Source: Acidobacteriota bacterium (GTDB lineage: Bacteria > Acidobacteriota > Holophagae > Acanthopleuribacterales > Acanthopleuribacteraceae). Taken from it: DNA of 64,000 nt. Both the position numbers and the translations under genes were made by a program. The stretch covers positions 62,001 to 126,000 of the forward strand of contig JACJWC010000010.1 of assembly GCA_020637335.1 (NCBI GenBank), in the 5' to 3' direction. Below the pieces are notes generated by a model. It was not told the origin of the DNA and did not search any database. It worked only from the letters and a program-made list of their open reading frames with translations. This document shows, piece after piece, positions 16,819 through 25,019 of the stretch. Each line of letters starts with the position of its first letter. The first letter of the stretch is position 1.

Positions 16819-18996
16819 ATGTTGCGCTTTTTTTTGCCCGTATTGTGTTTGTGGGTGGCTGCCCAGGAACCCGCAAAACCTGTTACCTGGGAGATGGCCT
16901 TCCGCAATAGCGGCCCGGAACTGATCGGCAGGATTTCACGGCCAGTCCAATGGTTGGACAGTTCCCACATTATCCTGGCCAAAACCAATGGCCAATTGGT
17001 CAGCTTGGATATTCAAAGCCAGGAAGAACAGGCTTATAGCAACCCGAAACCGACCGGCCGGGGCATTCAAGCCGATACCAGCCCTGACCTGAAGTCTTGG
17101 GTATGGGTCGAAAACAACGATATTTTTGTTCAATCCGAAGGTTCAGAGAAGCGGCCCTTAACCGCCAATCCCGGCGAAGAGCAGAATCCAACCTTTGCAC
17201 CCGATGCCCAAAAAATTGCCTTCACCCGCGAGGGGAACCTGTTTGTCACCGACCTGAACACCGGATTGGAAAAACAGTTGACCAACGACCAGGACCCGTT
17301 GATCACCAATGGTTATGCTTCATGGGTCTATTACGAAGAGATTTTGGGTCGCGAATCCAATTACCGTGCCTTTTGGTGGTCGCCGGACAGCCAAAAGATT
17401 GCGTTTATGCGTTTTGACGATCATCCCGTGCATGAATTCCTGATTTACCATCCCGGTGGCACCTACGGTGAGTGGGAAAAGACCCGCTACCCCAAATCGG
17501 GTGATACCAATCCGCAGGTGCGCTTCGGCATTTACGATCTGAGCAGCCAAAAGGTAACTTGGATGGATTTCGATCCCACTGAGGATGCCTATCTGGCCTG
17601 GCCCTTTTGGACTCCCGACAGTCAAACCCTGCATGTCCAGTGGTTGAACCGCGGTCAGGACACCTTGCGCATCTATGCGTGTGACCCCAAAACAGGCAGT
17701 AAAAAAGCCATTTACGAGGAAAAACAGCCCAGTTGGGTCGAGTTTTTCGCCGATATCACCTACCTGGCCGATGGAAGCGGGTTTCTGCTGCGCTCCGATA
17801 AAGACGGTTACAACCACCTCTACTACCACGCCATGGACGGGAAACTGCAGGCGCGTTTGACCCAAGGCAACTGGCGGGTTTTGTCCATTGAGGCCGTCGA
17901 TGAAAAAGACGGTTACGTCTATTTCATCGCCAACCGGGACGACAGCGCCGGCAAGGAGCTTTTCCGGGTCGATTTAAAAGGCAAGAAAATCGAAAAAATT
18001 AGTCAAAGCATAGGGCCAAACCCAGATCCCAAGGGCCGGGCTAGCACGGGCAGCCATTCCGTTTTGATCAGTCCCGACTTTAAGTCCTATATCGAAACCG
18101 TTAGTGACTTTTGGCGCGCGCCTTCCCTACGGATGGGAAAGGTTGGCAGTGACCAGGTTCAGGTCCTGGAAACGGCTGAGGATAACCGAGCTGACTTCAT
18201 TACAGGCAAGATTCAATACTTTGAGATTCCAGGTCCAGATGGGTACCAATTCCCAACCTGCTGGGTCCTGCCAGCGGATTTTGATCCATCCGGTGCAAAG
18301 AAATACGGCGTGATTTTTAGAATTTACTCAGGGCCCGATGCGCCAACCGTCAAAAACGCTTATTCACCCTACCAATCATTGGATAGCTGGACCCAGCATT
18401 ATTACGCCGCACAAGGGATCATTACCATAACGGTCGATCATCGCGCATCAGGTCATTTCGGCAAAAAAGGCATTGCCAGCATGCATCGCTCATTCGGCCA
18501 ATACGAACTCAAGGATCTGACGGCTGCCGCAGAATGGTTAAAGTCCAAGCCTTATATTGATCCCCAGCGCATCGGCATTACTGGGCACAGCTATGGCGGC
18601 TACATGACCATTTTGGCCATGACCGGCGCTCCGGACACCTTCACACACGGTGTGGCGGGTGCACCCGTTACCGATTGGTCGCTGTACGATACCGTTTACA
18701 CCGAACGCTACATGGACACGCCGCAAGAAAATCCAGAAGGCTACAAAAAGGGCAGTCTGTTGGAACATGCCAAAAACCTCAAGGGCCCGCTGCGCTTGAT
18801 CCATGGCGGTATCGATGACAACGTGCATTTCCAGAACAGCGAACAGCTGATCGAGATCTGGACGCAAAGCAATATCCCGTTCGAGTTCATGCTCTACCCC
18901 ACTTCCCGCCACGGGATTCGGGCATTTCAGCATTGGCTGGATGGCCAGAACCGCTTCTGGTTCCGCTACTTCCTCAACCGGGAATTTGCACCCTAG
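16819..18996 (+). CDS. Dipeptidyl peptidase IV family serine peptidase (S9B)
   Basis: A 725-residue exported prolyl-oligopeptidase-family enzyme that releases N-terminal dipeptides, typically X-Pro. It has a signal peptide (MLRFFLPVLCLWVAAQ), an N-terminal beta-propeller (about 50-470) with the paired glutamates of S9B in YYEEILGRESNYRAFWWSPD, and a C-terminal alpha/beta hydrolase domain. The catalytic triad is Ser591 in GHSYGGYM, Asp666 in HGGIDDNVH and His698 in SRHGI. GAGGAGG precedes the ATG. It probably acts in the periplasm in peptide nutrition, alongside the tricorn-like protease at 56841. Confidence 0.94.
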   Translation: MLRFFLPVLCLWVAAQEPAKPVTWEMAFRNSGPELIGRISRPVQWLDSSHIILAKTNGQLVSLDIQSQEEQAYSNPKPTGRGIQADTSPDLKSWVWVENNDIFVQSEGSEKRPLTANPGEEQNPTFAPDAQKIAFTREGNLFVTDLNTGLEKQLTNDQDPLITNGYASWVYYEEILGRESNYRAFWWSPDSQKIAFMRFDDHPVHEFLIYHPGGTYGEWEKTRYPKSGDTNPQVRFGIYDLSSQKVTWMDFDPTEDAYLAWPFWTPDSQTLHVQWLNRGQDTLRIYACDPKTGSKKAIYEEKQPSWVEFFADITYLADGSGFLLRSDKDGYNHLYYHAMDGKLQARLTQGNWRVLSIEAVDEKDGYVYFIANRDDSAGKELFRVDLKGKKIEKISQSIGPNPDPKGRASTGSHSVLISPDFKSYIETVSDFWRAPSLRMGKVGSDQVQVLETAEDNRADFITGKIQYFEIPGPDGYQFPTCWVLPADFDPSGAKKYGVIFRIYSGPDAPTVKNAYSPYQSLDSWTQHYYAAQGIITITVDHRASGHFGKKGIASMHRSFGQYELKDLTAAAEWLKSKPYIDPQRIGITGHSYGGYMTILAMTGAPDTFTHGVAGAPVTDWSLYDTVYTERYMDTPQENPEGYKKGSLLEHAKNLKGPLRLIHGGIDDNVHFQNSEQLIEIWTQSNIPFEFMLYPTSRHGIRAFQHWLDGQNRFWFRYFLNREFAP

Positions 18997-19008
18997 AAAC
19001 GACAAGAA

Positions 19009-19032
19009 GGCAGGAGTGGAAGCACTCCTGCC
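19009..19032. terminator. Perfect hairpin between convergent genes
   Basis: A 10-bp stem, GGCAGGAGTG with CACTCCTGCC, loop GAAG, in the 46-bp gap between the DPP-IV and thymidine kinase stops. No T run follows on either strand, so it is either a weak bidirectional terminator or an mRNA 3' end stabiliser. Confidence 0.6.
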
Positions 19033-19042
19033 GCGTTATGGG

Positions 19043-19624
19043 TTAAGCCGAATTTTCATCCAAGCCGAGTTGGCTCCAGTAACAAGCATGGCAGGCGGGC
19101 AGGTATTTTTCCTCTGCACCCAAGTCGATGGTTGGGCCTTCAAGTGAGGGTTGGCCGTTGAGGAATTTGAGATTGAAGATGGCTTTGCGGTTACAGAAAT
19201 TGCAGGTCGTTTTGATTTCTTCAATGGCATCTGCAATTTCCAACAATCGGCGTGCACCTTCGAAAAGATGGGTTCTAAAGTCGGTTCTCAAGCCGTAACA
19301 AATGACTGGCACTTTCAGGCGACGGGTGACTTCACGCAATTGGTCAATCACCGCAGGCGAAAGGAACTGGGCTTCATCCACAAGAAGGCAGTCACATGCT
19401 TCAAAATCGGCGAAGGGAAGCACACTATCCGGGTGCAACAACACATCTGCGGGTTTCTCCAACCCAGCCCGCGAGCGGATATGGGCAAAACCAAAACGGG
19501 TATCCAATGCCGGCTTGACCAGGAGAACCTTTTTGCCTTGCTGTTGATAGTTGTGGGCGACTGCAAGCAGGTTTAGCGTTTTGGCGCTACCCACGGTTCC
19601 ATAGCGAAAATACAGTTTTGCCAT
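19043..19624 (-). CDS. tdk: Thymidine kinase (type II)
   Basis: A 193-residue cytoplasmic enzyme phosphorylating thymidine for nucleotide salvage. MAKLYFRYGTVGSAKT holds the P-loop, LLVDEAQFL the Walker B/catalytic Glu region, and VICYGLRTDFRTHLFEG the substrate loop. The C-terminal zinc ribbon is visible as CNFC...CHAC. The P-loop ends in SAKT rather than the usual SGKS/T. The ATG at 19624 matches the family N-terminus and lies two bases after the frataxin-like gene's stop; a TTG further upstream would overlap it. It is probably translated with that gene. Confidence 0.92.
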   Translation of the reverse strand: MAKLYFRYGTVGSAKTLNLLAVAHNYQQQGKKVLLVKPALDTRFGFAHIRSRAGLEKPADVLLHPDSVLPFADFEACDCLLVDEAQFLSPAVIDQLREVTRRLKVPVICYGLRTDFRTHLFEGARRLLEIADAIEEIKTTCNFCNRKAIFNLKFLNGQPSLEGPTIDLGAEEKYLPACHACYWSQLGLDENSA

Positions 19625-19626
19625 CG

Positions 19627-19947
19627 TCAGAGGGTGATCGCTTTTCCGCAAAGTTGCGATAAACAGGTCGATAACGCTTCATGGATCCCAATCTTATTTT
19701 TAGCATCGTACCAATCTTCGCGTTGCTCATCCCAATCAAAATGCCAGGCTTTGGCTTGGCCGGCCATCCACATTTGGAAGGCGGCTTGTTGGGTGTTTAC
19801 GACGTAGACATCGGGCTTGGTTAAGGCCTGGATAACCAATTTGGCGTGGCCAAACTCGTAGTCCAAGTCGTCCTGATAGCGGTCGAGTCCGTCCTGCAAC
19901 TGTTCAAATAGGTCGCTTGCGCGTTGTTGAAATTCACTGATATCCAT
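19627..19947 (-). CDS. cyaY: Frataxin-like iron-binding protein CyaY
   Basis: A 106-residue protein matching bacterial frataxin in length and layout: an acidic first helix (MDISEFQQRASDLFEQLQDG), a central beta-sheet with YVVNTQQAAFQMWMA and the aromatic strand KAWHFDWDEQREDWYDAK, then a second helix HEALSTCLSQLCG. CyaY binds iron and modulates the cysteine desulfurase in Fe-S cluster assembly. No isc or suf genes are nearby; it is instead paired with tdk two bases downstream. The identification is by pattern resemblance, strongest in the NTQ...QMW and HFD...W segments. Confidence 0.75.
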   Translation of the reverse strand: MDISEFQQRASDLFEQLQDGLDRYQDDLDYEFGHAKLVIQALTKPDVYVVNTQQAAFQMWMAGQAKAWHFDWDEQREDWYDAKNKIGIHEALSTCLSQLCGKAITL

Positions 19948-20009
19948 GCGGTAAGCCTACTCCTTGTCTTCCATCTTACCTTACACAGCAGTCCCAATGC
20001 GGTTTCCTT

Positions 20010-20039
20010 TTGTGGTGCAGATGGGGATTGCGCTAGGAT
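20010..20039 (+). promoter_or_regulatory. Candidate sigma70-type promoter
   Basis: TTGTGG (20010-20015), an 18-base spacer, and TAGGAT (20034-20039), about 60 bases before the TTG start at 20099. Both boxes match consensus at four of six positions. Confidence 0.45.
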
Positions 20040-20098
20040 ACAAGAGATTTACCGAACAGGGTTGCATCTTTTCCGTATAAGCTTGGGAGGAGGCTGTT

Positions 20099-21097
20099 TT
20101 GGAGAAACGCCGATTTTCGTGTTGGTCCTGTAGCCTGATGGGCTGTGGCTGTTTCGTCCTGCTGCTGATTTTCGGCGGTGGGTTTATGGCCTTTCAAATC
20201 AACAGGCATAGTCCCAACCCCCCAGAATTTACGGAAGTGAGCCAAGACGACAGCTTTGAAACCAGCGAGTTGCAAGGCCTCAACCTGGAAACTGTTCCAG
20301 AAGAAGCTCGGCCGGTCTTGCTGCGTTTTGATACGGCACAGACGGACATTCAAATCATTCCCGACGGGGAATCTGGCAAAGTTACGATTGATGCCGATTA
20401 CGATCGGGCCAATTTTAATTTCACGACCCAAGTGGTACCCAAAGACAACTACAGTATTTACGAAATCCAATTTAAGCCGGTTAAATCGAGTTTCTTATTT
20501 ACGGATGACAACCAAAATAATCGTTTGATTGTGCACGTCAGCCGGGAATTACTCATCGCCCTGGAAGGTGAAATAAAAATGGGCGAGTTTGATTTTGATC
20601 TAACCGATCTTTCCATTGAATCCATTGATTTAGATGGAAAGATGGGTGAGCTGACCATGCGCAGCGAATCGCGCAACACGATTCCCATGAAGAAGCTGAA
20701 AGTCGATTTCTCAATGGGCTCGGTCAAAGTGGCCAACGCCGATTTGTTGCGCCCGGACAAAATGGATTTTAAAAGCTCGATGGGCGAATGTCGCCTGGGC
20801 TTCAAAGGGCCGCTGGAAAAGGATACGCCACTTGATGTCAAGATGCGCATGGGCGAAGTTCGCATCACCATCCCCGAAATGCTCCAAGTTGATGCGCATG
20901 CAAGCGTCAAAATGGGTGAGTTCCTCAGCGTGCCCAAAATTGAAACACCGGTTGGCGGCATTTTAAAAGTTCGCGGCAATGTCACCATGGGTGAAATGGG
21001 CATCTATAGACGCGGTGACCAGTTTGTGCCGCCGCCCGATGTACTGGATGAGGTCGATCCGCCTGAGCCGCCCGATTTACCGGATCCCGATCAATAG
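20099..21097 (+). CDS. Membrane-anchored protein with repeated MGE beta-solenoid turns
   Basis: A 332-residue protein, TTG start with GGAGGAGG upstream. A cysteine-rich head (CWSCSLMGCGC) leads into one transmembrane helix (about residues 18-33), placing the rest outside the cytoplasm. From residue 160 a short motif recurs about every 20-30 residues: KMGEFDFDL, KMGELTMRS, SMGSVKVAN, SMGECRLGF, RMGEVRITI, KMGEFLSV and TMGEMGIYR. This is the pattern of a right-handed beta-solenoid, as in DUF4097-type proteins. A proline/aspartate-rich tail ends it. The function is unknown; surface structural or adhesive roles are guesses. A bidirectional terminator follows. Confidence 0.65.
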   Translation: MEKRRFSCWSCSLMGCGCFVLLLIFGGGFMAFQINRHSPNPPEFTEVSQDDSFETSELQGLNLETVPEEARPVLLRFDTAQTDIQIIPDGESGKVTIDADYDRANFNFTTQVVPKDNYSIYEIQFKPVKSSFLFTDDNQNNRLIVHVSRELLIALEGEIKMGEFDFDLTDLSIESIDLDGKMGELTMRSESRNTIPMKKLKVDFSMGSVKVANADLLRPDKMDFKSSMGECRLGFKGPLEKDTPLDVKMRMGEVRITIPEMLQVDAHASVKMGEFLSVPKIETPVGGILKVRGNVTMGEMGIYRRGDQFVPPPDVLDEVDPPEPPDLPDPDQ

Positions 21098-21100
21098 GCA

Positions 21101-21130
21101 AAAAAAGGTCCGCCGAAGCGGACCTTTTTT
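21101..21130. terminator. Bidirectional Rho-independent terminator
   Basis: A 13-bp perfect palindromic stem, six A then GGTCCGC, loop CGAA, GCGGACC then six T. It has a T run on both strands and lies between the convergent MGE-repeat gene and the ETF fusion gene, so it serves both. Confidence 0.93.
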
Positions 21131-21144
21131 CAATTGCGCAATGG

Positions 21145-23028
21145 TTATTTTCCCATTGCCTTGGCAATCGCCTCGGTCAGCGGCTCCATAACGTTTTGCC
21201 ATTTGTCAATAATGCTCAGGTCGGCATATTGATGAATGGGTGCTTCCGGGTCGGGGTTAATCGCCACGATATATTTACTGTCCAGCATACCGGTTAAGTG
21301 CTGAATCGCACCGGAAATACCAATCGCAAAATAAATGTCAGGGGCGACGGTCATGCCGGTCTGACCAATTTGCAGGTTATGGGGAACCCAGCCCAGATCG
21401 GTAACAGCGCGACTGGCACCTACGGCACCGCCAAGTAAACTTGCCAGTTTATCGAGGAATGCAAAGTTTTCCGGACCCTTCATACCGCGTCCGCCGGAAA
21501 CCACAATTTTCGCTTCGTTTAACGGAATACCTTTGGTTTCAACGCCTTGGACAAACTCTTTAACCACCGCAGCCATAGCGATGCTGTCGCTGAGGCTGAC
21601 TTCTGCAGCAGCGCCCAGCGGAGCTGCATCAGCAGGATCAAATGCTGTTGCGCGGATGCTGGCTACTTGTGTTCCGTCGTGGGTGATTTTTTGCTCTGCA
21701 ACAAAGCGGGCATTGGAAATAATACGTTTGCCGCTCAATTTTCCATCCGTTGCATTCAGACTGATCACTTCTTGCAACAAAGCCCCGTCAAAATGGGCCG
21801 CTAGCAGAGCGGCTAAATCCCGACCAAAGGGCGTTGCAACGGTTAACAACACCGCCGGCTTTGAGCCCGCCATAAGTTTGTCCAATCCATGACGATAGGC
21901 GGTTAAACTCGACCTTTCGAAAAGGTCGCCTGAAACCACCACCAATTGATCCGCACCACATTGGGCAGCGTTTTGTGCCACAGCTTTGGCATCCTTCGCA
22001 AAAATGACTAAGCTGGTTTTTTTGCCCATGCTGGCCCCAACCTGCTTGGCTGCGCGCAGGGCTTGGAACGTGGAAAGGCGAATCTGTTTGCCATCGTGAT
22101 CGCCAATTAAGACAACATCATTGGCTAAGCCCAGTGCAGACGGATCCGCACTGGCGAATTGAATGCCGCCACCAGAGGCGTTTGATCCATCAGCGCCACC
22201 ATCACCAGCAACCAATGCTTTGTCTTCGCGAACGAGGAAGTTGATGGCTTGGTCGACCTTTTGTTGACCTTCACCGTCTTCGATGCGGCGTTTCTTGCGG
22301 TCGGATTTTACCGGCTCGATTTGGGTGATCGCGGTCCGATTGTTGGGGTCCGAGCCCAAATCAGCCAATTCGATCGTTTTGCGCTGGAATTTTTTGGCCA
22401 TCATCACGCCTTTTAAAGACGTGAAACGCGCACTGTCTTTGCCATTCAGCGAGTCGGTGGTGCCAAAAATAGCGGGTAATGCGATGTCGTATACCACTTT
22501 GTCGCTTCCAGCCAAAAAAGTAGCCGTTACTTTTTTGAAGTCATCATGGAATTTGAGCTCATGGACACCCGAAAAATAAGGCATACCCAATTTCTCGGCC
22601 AAAAACGGTCCAACCAGACCATGGCCATAGTCCCAACTCTCCCGGCCGACAAAGATCATGTCCGGTCGATGAGGCAGTTTTTCGATCATGCCCAATAACA
22701 TCCCGGCTACCGCAAAGGCATCCGCGGACTCAATCTGTTCATTATTTAAGGCGTAAACATCCAAAGATCCCGGATGTGTGCCCGGTTGGAACATGGCGAT
22801 CGCCGTTTGTTGCAAGGCGGTCACCTGTTTTTCACTGCCAATGGAAAGAATGTCCGTATGAATGGCATTGGGATGATCGGAACCAAAGGTAATGGCTGTT
22901 TCCAAGCCAATCTCGCCAAACTTGCCCATAATGCGTTTGGCGCCATCCAGGGCGGTCCCATTCACATTCATGGGTCCTTCTGTATCGATCATGGGTGCCA
23001 AAAGGCACGCAATTTTCACCTGACTCAT
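21145..23028 (-). CDS. Electron transfer flavoprotein, beta and alpha subunits fused
   Basis: A 627-residue single-chain ETF. Residues 1-260 resemble EtfB (FVGRESWDYGHGLVGPFLAEKLGMPY is the AMP-binding region). A Gly/Ala/Asp-rich linker follows (about 273-290, GDGGADGSNASGGG), and residues 300-627 resemble EtfA. The latter ends in the FAD domain signature VVSGGRGMKGPENF, LGGAVGASRAVTDLGW and IGQTGMTVAPDIYFAIGISG. ETF takes electrons from acyl-CoA and other dehydrogenases to the quinone pool. ETF subunits are normally two genes. The ATG at 23028 is chosen for GGAGG five bases upstream. No dehydrogenase or ETF:quinone oxidoreductase gene is nearby. Confidence 0.92.
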   Translation of the reverse strand: MSQVKIACLLAPMIDTEGPMNVNGTALDGAKRIMGKFGEIGLETAITFGSDHPNAIHTDILSIGSEKQVTALQQTAIAMFQPGTHPGSLDVYALNNEQIESADAFAVAGMLLGMIEKLPHRPDMIFVGRESWDYGHGLVGPFLAEKLGMPYFSGVHELKFHDDFKKVTATFLAGSDKVVYDIALPAIFGTTDSLNGKDSARFTSLKGVMMAKKFQRKTIELADLGSDPNNRTAITQIEPVKSDRKKRRIEDGEGQQKVDQAINFLVREDKALVAGDGGADGSNASGGGIQFASADPSALGLANDVVLIGDHDGKQIRLSTFQALRAAKQVGASMGKKTSLVIFAKDAKAVAQNAAQCGADQLVVVSGDLFERSSLTAYRHGLDKLMAGSKPAVLLTVATPFGRDLAALLAAHFDGALLQEVISLNATDGKLSGKRIISNARFVAEQKITHDGTQVASIRATAFDPADAAPLGAAAEVSLSDSIAMAAVVKEFVQGVETKGIPLNEAKIVVSGGRGMKGPENFAFLDKLASLLGGAVGASRAVTDLGWVPHNLQIGQTGMTVAPDIYFAIGISGAIQHLTGMLDSKYIVAINPDPEAPIHQYADLSIIDKWQNVMEPLTEAIAKAMGK

Positions 23029-23221
23029 TAAAACCTCCATGGCCTCAATCATTTGGGCTTGTTATCGGCCGGAAACCGACCTGGACCGTCGAGATCAAGA
23101 TCCGATTGTTTCGCTAATTTCTTGCAACCAAACCCTTGCCATCAGGCTGGGATTATGCCTGAATCGGGCGCAGGTCTCAACCCTTGGATTAAAACGCAAA
23201 GCCGCGCGGGAGGCAAGAAAA

Positions 23222-23989
23222 ATGAATGATCATTCAGAAAATTTGCAGCGCGTTTGGCATGCCGATTTGCAAGCGTGGTCTGAACAATTAGATGTCGACT
23301 TACACCAACCTGCGTTTCTCGAGCAGCTGGCCCATTTCCTCAATCAATTTGACCCGGAACACCTATGCCCCCAACCCACCGATATTTTTCGCGCCTTTCG
23401 GTTGACGAACCCAAAAACCTGCTTGGCAATCCTGATCGGAGAGGACCCTTATCCGCGCAGAGAAAGTGCTTGCGGTATTGCCTTCTACGATGCAGCCATC
23501 CGACATTGGCAAGATCGTCGCCGGAACAATTGTATGTTCAATATGCTTAAAGCCCTGGCGATTCACACTGGGCAGGCGACTTACGGCACCCCTTTGGACC
23601 AGGTCCGCCAAATTGCCTGTGATTGGCCCGATCCGCCAACCCTATTTGAGGATTGGGCAGGTCAAGGCCTTTTATTGCTAAATGCGACCTTAACTTTCAG
23701 TGCAAAAAAGAGTCCGATTAAATTGCAACACTTTCGGTTTTGGCAAATGTGGATGGATCGTTTCTTGGTCCATTGCAACCAAAAACTCAAGCCCACCTTC
23801 ATCCTTTGGGGCCAAAAAGCAATAAACCGACTGACCACGGCGCTGGGCCCGGGCATGGCCCATGCCCAGGTGATTCGCCAAGGACACCCAACCTATCAGC
23901 ACCAGTTCCTAAAGCCGTCGAACCTCCATTTCAGCCCATTTAACGAACTGGCACAGGCCCTGCCTATTCGCTGGATGACCCGGACTTGA
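23222..23989 (+). CDS. Divergent uracil-DNA glycosylase superfamily protein
   Basis: A 255-residue protein with the family 1 (Ung) layout: motif A LIGEDPYPRRESACGIAFYD (residues 71-90; Ung has GQDPYH), then LLLLNATLTF (150-159), then FILWGQKA and GHPTYQHQF (221-229) in place of HPSPLS. Asp75 corresponds to the water-activating Asp. The Q to E and H to P changes in motif A and loss of the Ser-Pro-rich intercalation loop make it atypical; it may have another substrate preference. The ATG at 23222 is preferred because GGGAGG lies eight bases upstream. Confidence 0.72.
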   Translation: MNDHSENLQRVWHADLQAWSEQLDVDLHQPAFLEQLAHFLNQFDPEHLCPQPTDIFRAFRLTNPKTCLAILIGEDPYPRRESACGIAFYDAAIRHWQDRRRNNCMFNMLKALAIHTGQATYGTPLDQVRQIACDWPDPPTLFEDWAGQGLLLLNATLTFSAKKSPIKLQHFRFWQMWMDRFLVHCNQKLKPTFILWGQKAINRLTTALGPGMAHAQVIRQGHPTYQHQFLKPSNLHFSPFNELAQALPIRWMTRT

Positions 23990-24015
23990 TTCCGTTTTCG
24001 TCACCCTGCTAGAAT
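23986..24015 (+). promoter_or_regulatory. Promoter for trpS, apparently giving a leaderless mRNA
   Basis: TTGATT (23986-23991), an 18-base spacer ending in TGC, and TAGAAT (24010-24015). Transcription would start about 6-7 bases downstream, at or next to the trpS ATG at 24022. No Shine-Dalgarno sequence lies before that ATG. Confidence 0.6.
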
Positions 24016-24021
24016 GCGCCG

Positions 24022-24996
24022 ATGAAGAAACGAGTCCTTTCCGGGATCCAACCCAGTGGCCGGCTACACCTCGGCAATTATTTAGGCGCGATGAAGCAGC
24101 ACATTGCCGCGCAGGATGTTGCCGATCGCGAATGTTATTACTTCATTGCCAACTACCATTCGCTGACCTCTCTGCGCGATCGCGATCAGCTGCGTGAACT
24201 GTCGATTGATGTGGCGCGCACGTATTTAGCGCTTGGCCTGGACCCGCAAAAGGCGCTGATATTTTTGCAGTCGCATGTGCCTGAAGTGTGTGAACTGACC
24301 TGGATCCTGTCGACCTTAACGCCCATGGGTTTGTTGCAGCGCTGTACCAGCTATAAAGACAAATTGGCCAAAGGTATTCCTGCGGATCACGGTTTATTTG
24401 CCTACCCGGTCCTTCAGGCGGCAGATATCTTGATCTACAACAGTCATTTAGTTCCAGTTGGAGCGGACCAAAAACAACATATTGAGGTCTGTCGTGATAT
24501 CGCCCAACGGTTTAACCAAACATATGGGGAACTGTTGGTCATTCCCGATCCGGATATACGTCCGGACGTCGCAGTTATCCCCGGCACCGATGGGCAAAAG
24601 ATGAGTAAGAGTTACAAAAACACCATCGATTTGTTTGGCACCCCGAAACAGCTCAAAAGTCAGGTCATGTCGATAGTCACCGATTCTAAAGGACTGGAAG
24701 AACCCAAGGACCCCGATACATGCCATGTTTATAACCTTTATAAGTACTTCGCCACGGATGCAGAACAGACCGAAATGGCGGCACGCTACCGTGCTGGTGG
24801 TTATGGTTATGGTCATGCCAAACTGGCTTTGCTTGAAAAATTGGAATCGTTTTTGCAACCCCACCGGGATCGGTACCAGTACTTCCTGGACCGACCGGAT
24901 GAGGTTATGGACATTTTGCAAACCTGTGGGCAAAAAGCGCGTGCGGTTGCAAGGGAAACCGTGAACAACGTCCGAAATGCGGTAGGATTGATCTAA
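24022..24996 (+). CDS. trpS: Tryptophanyl-tRNA synthetase
   Basis: A 324-residue class I aminoacyl-tRNA synthetase charging tRNA-Trp, of normal bacterial length. SGIQPSGRLHLGNYLGAMK contains the HIGH-equivalent, PVGADQKQHIEVCRDIA the tryptophan/ATP-binding region, and GQKMSKSYKN the KMSKS loop. The ATG directly follows a -10-like element with no ribosome binding site, so translation may begin on a leaderless message. Confidence 0.97.
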   Translation: MKKRVLSGIQPSGRLHLGNYLGAMKQHIAAQDVADRECYYFIANYHSLTSLRDRDQLRELSIDVARTYLALGLDPQKALIFLQSHVPEVCELTWILSTLTPMGLLQRCTSYKDKLAKGIPADHGLFAYPVLQAADILIYNSHLVPVGADQKQHIEVCRDIAQRFNQTYGELLVIPDPDIRPDVAVIPGTDGQKMSKSYKNTIDLFGTPKQLKSQVMSIVTDSKGLEEPKDPDTCHVYNLYKYFATDAEQTEMAARYRAGGYGYGHAKLALLEKLESFLQPHRDRYQYFLDRPDEVMDILQTCGQKARAVARETVNNVRNAVGLI

Positions 24997-25019
24997 AACC
25001 AACCGTCGGGAGGGCATCC

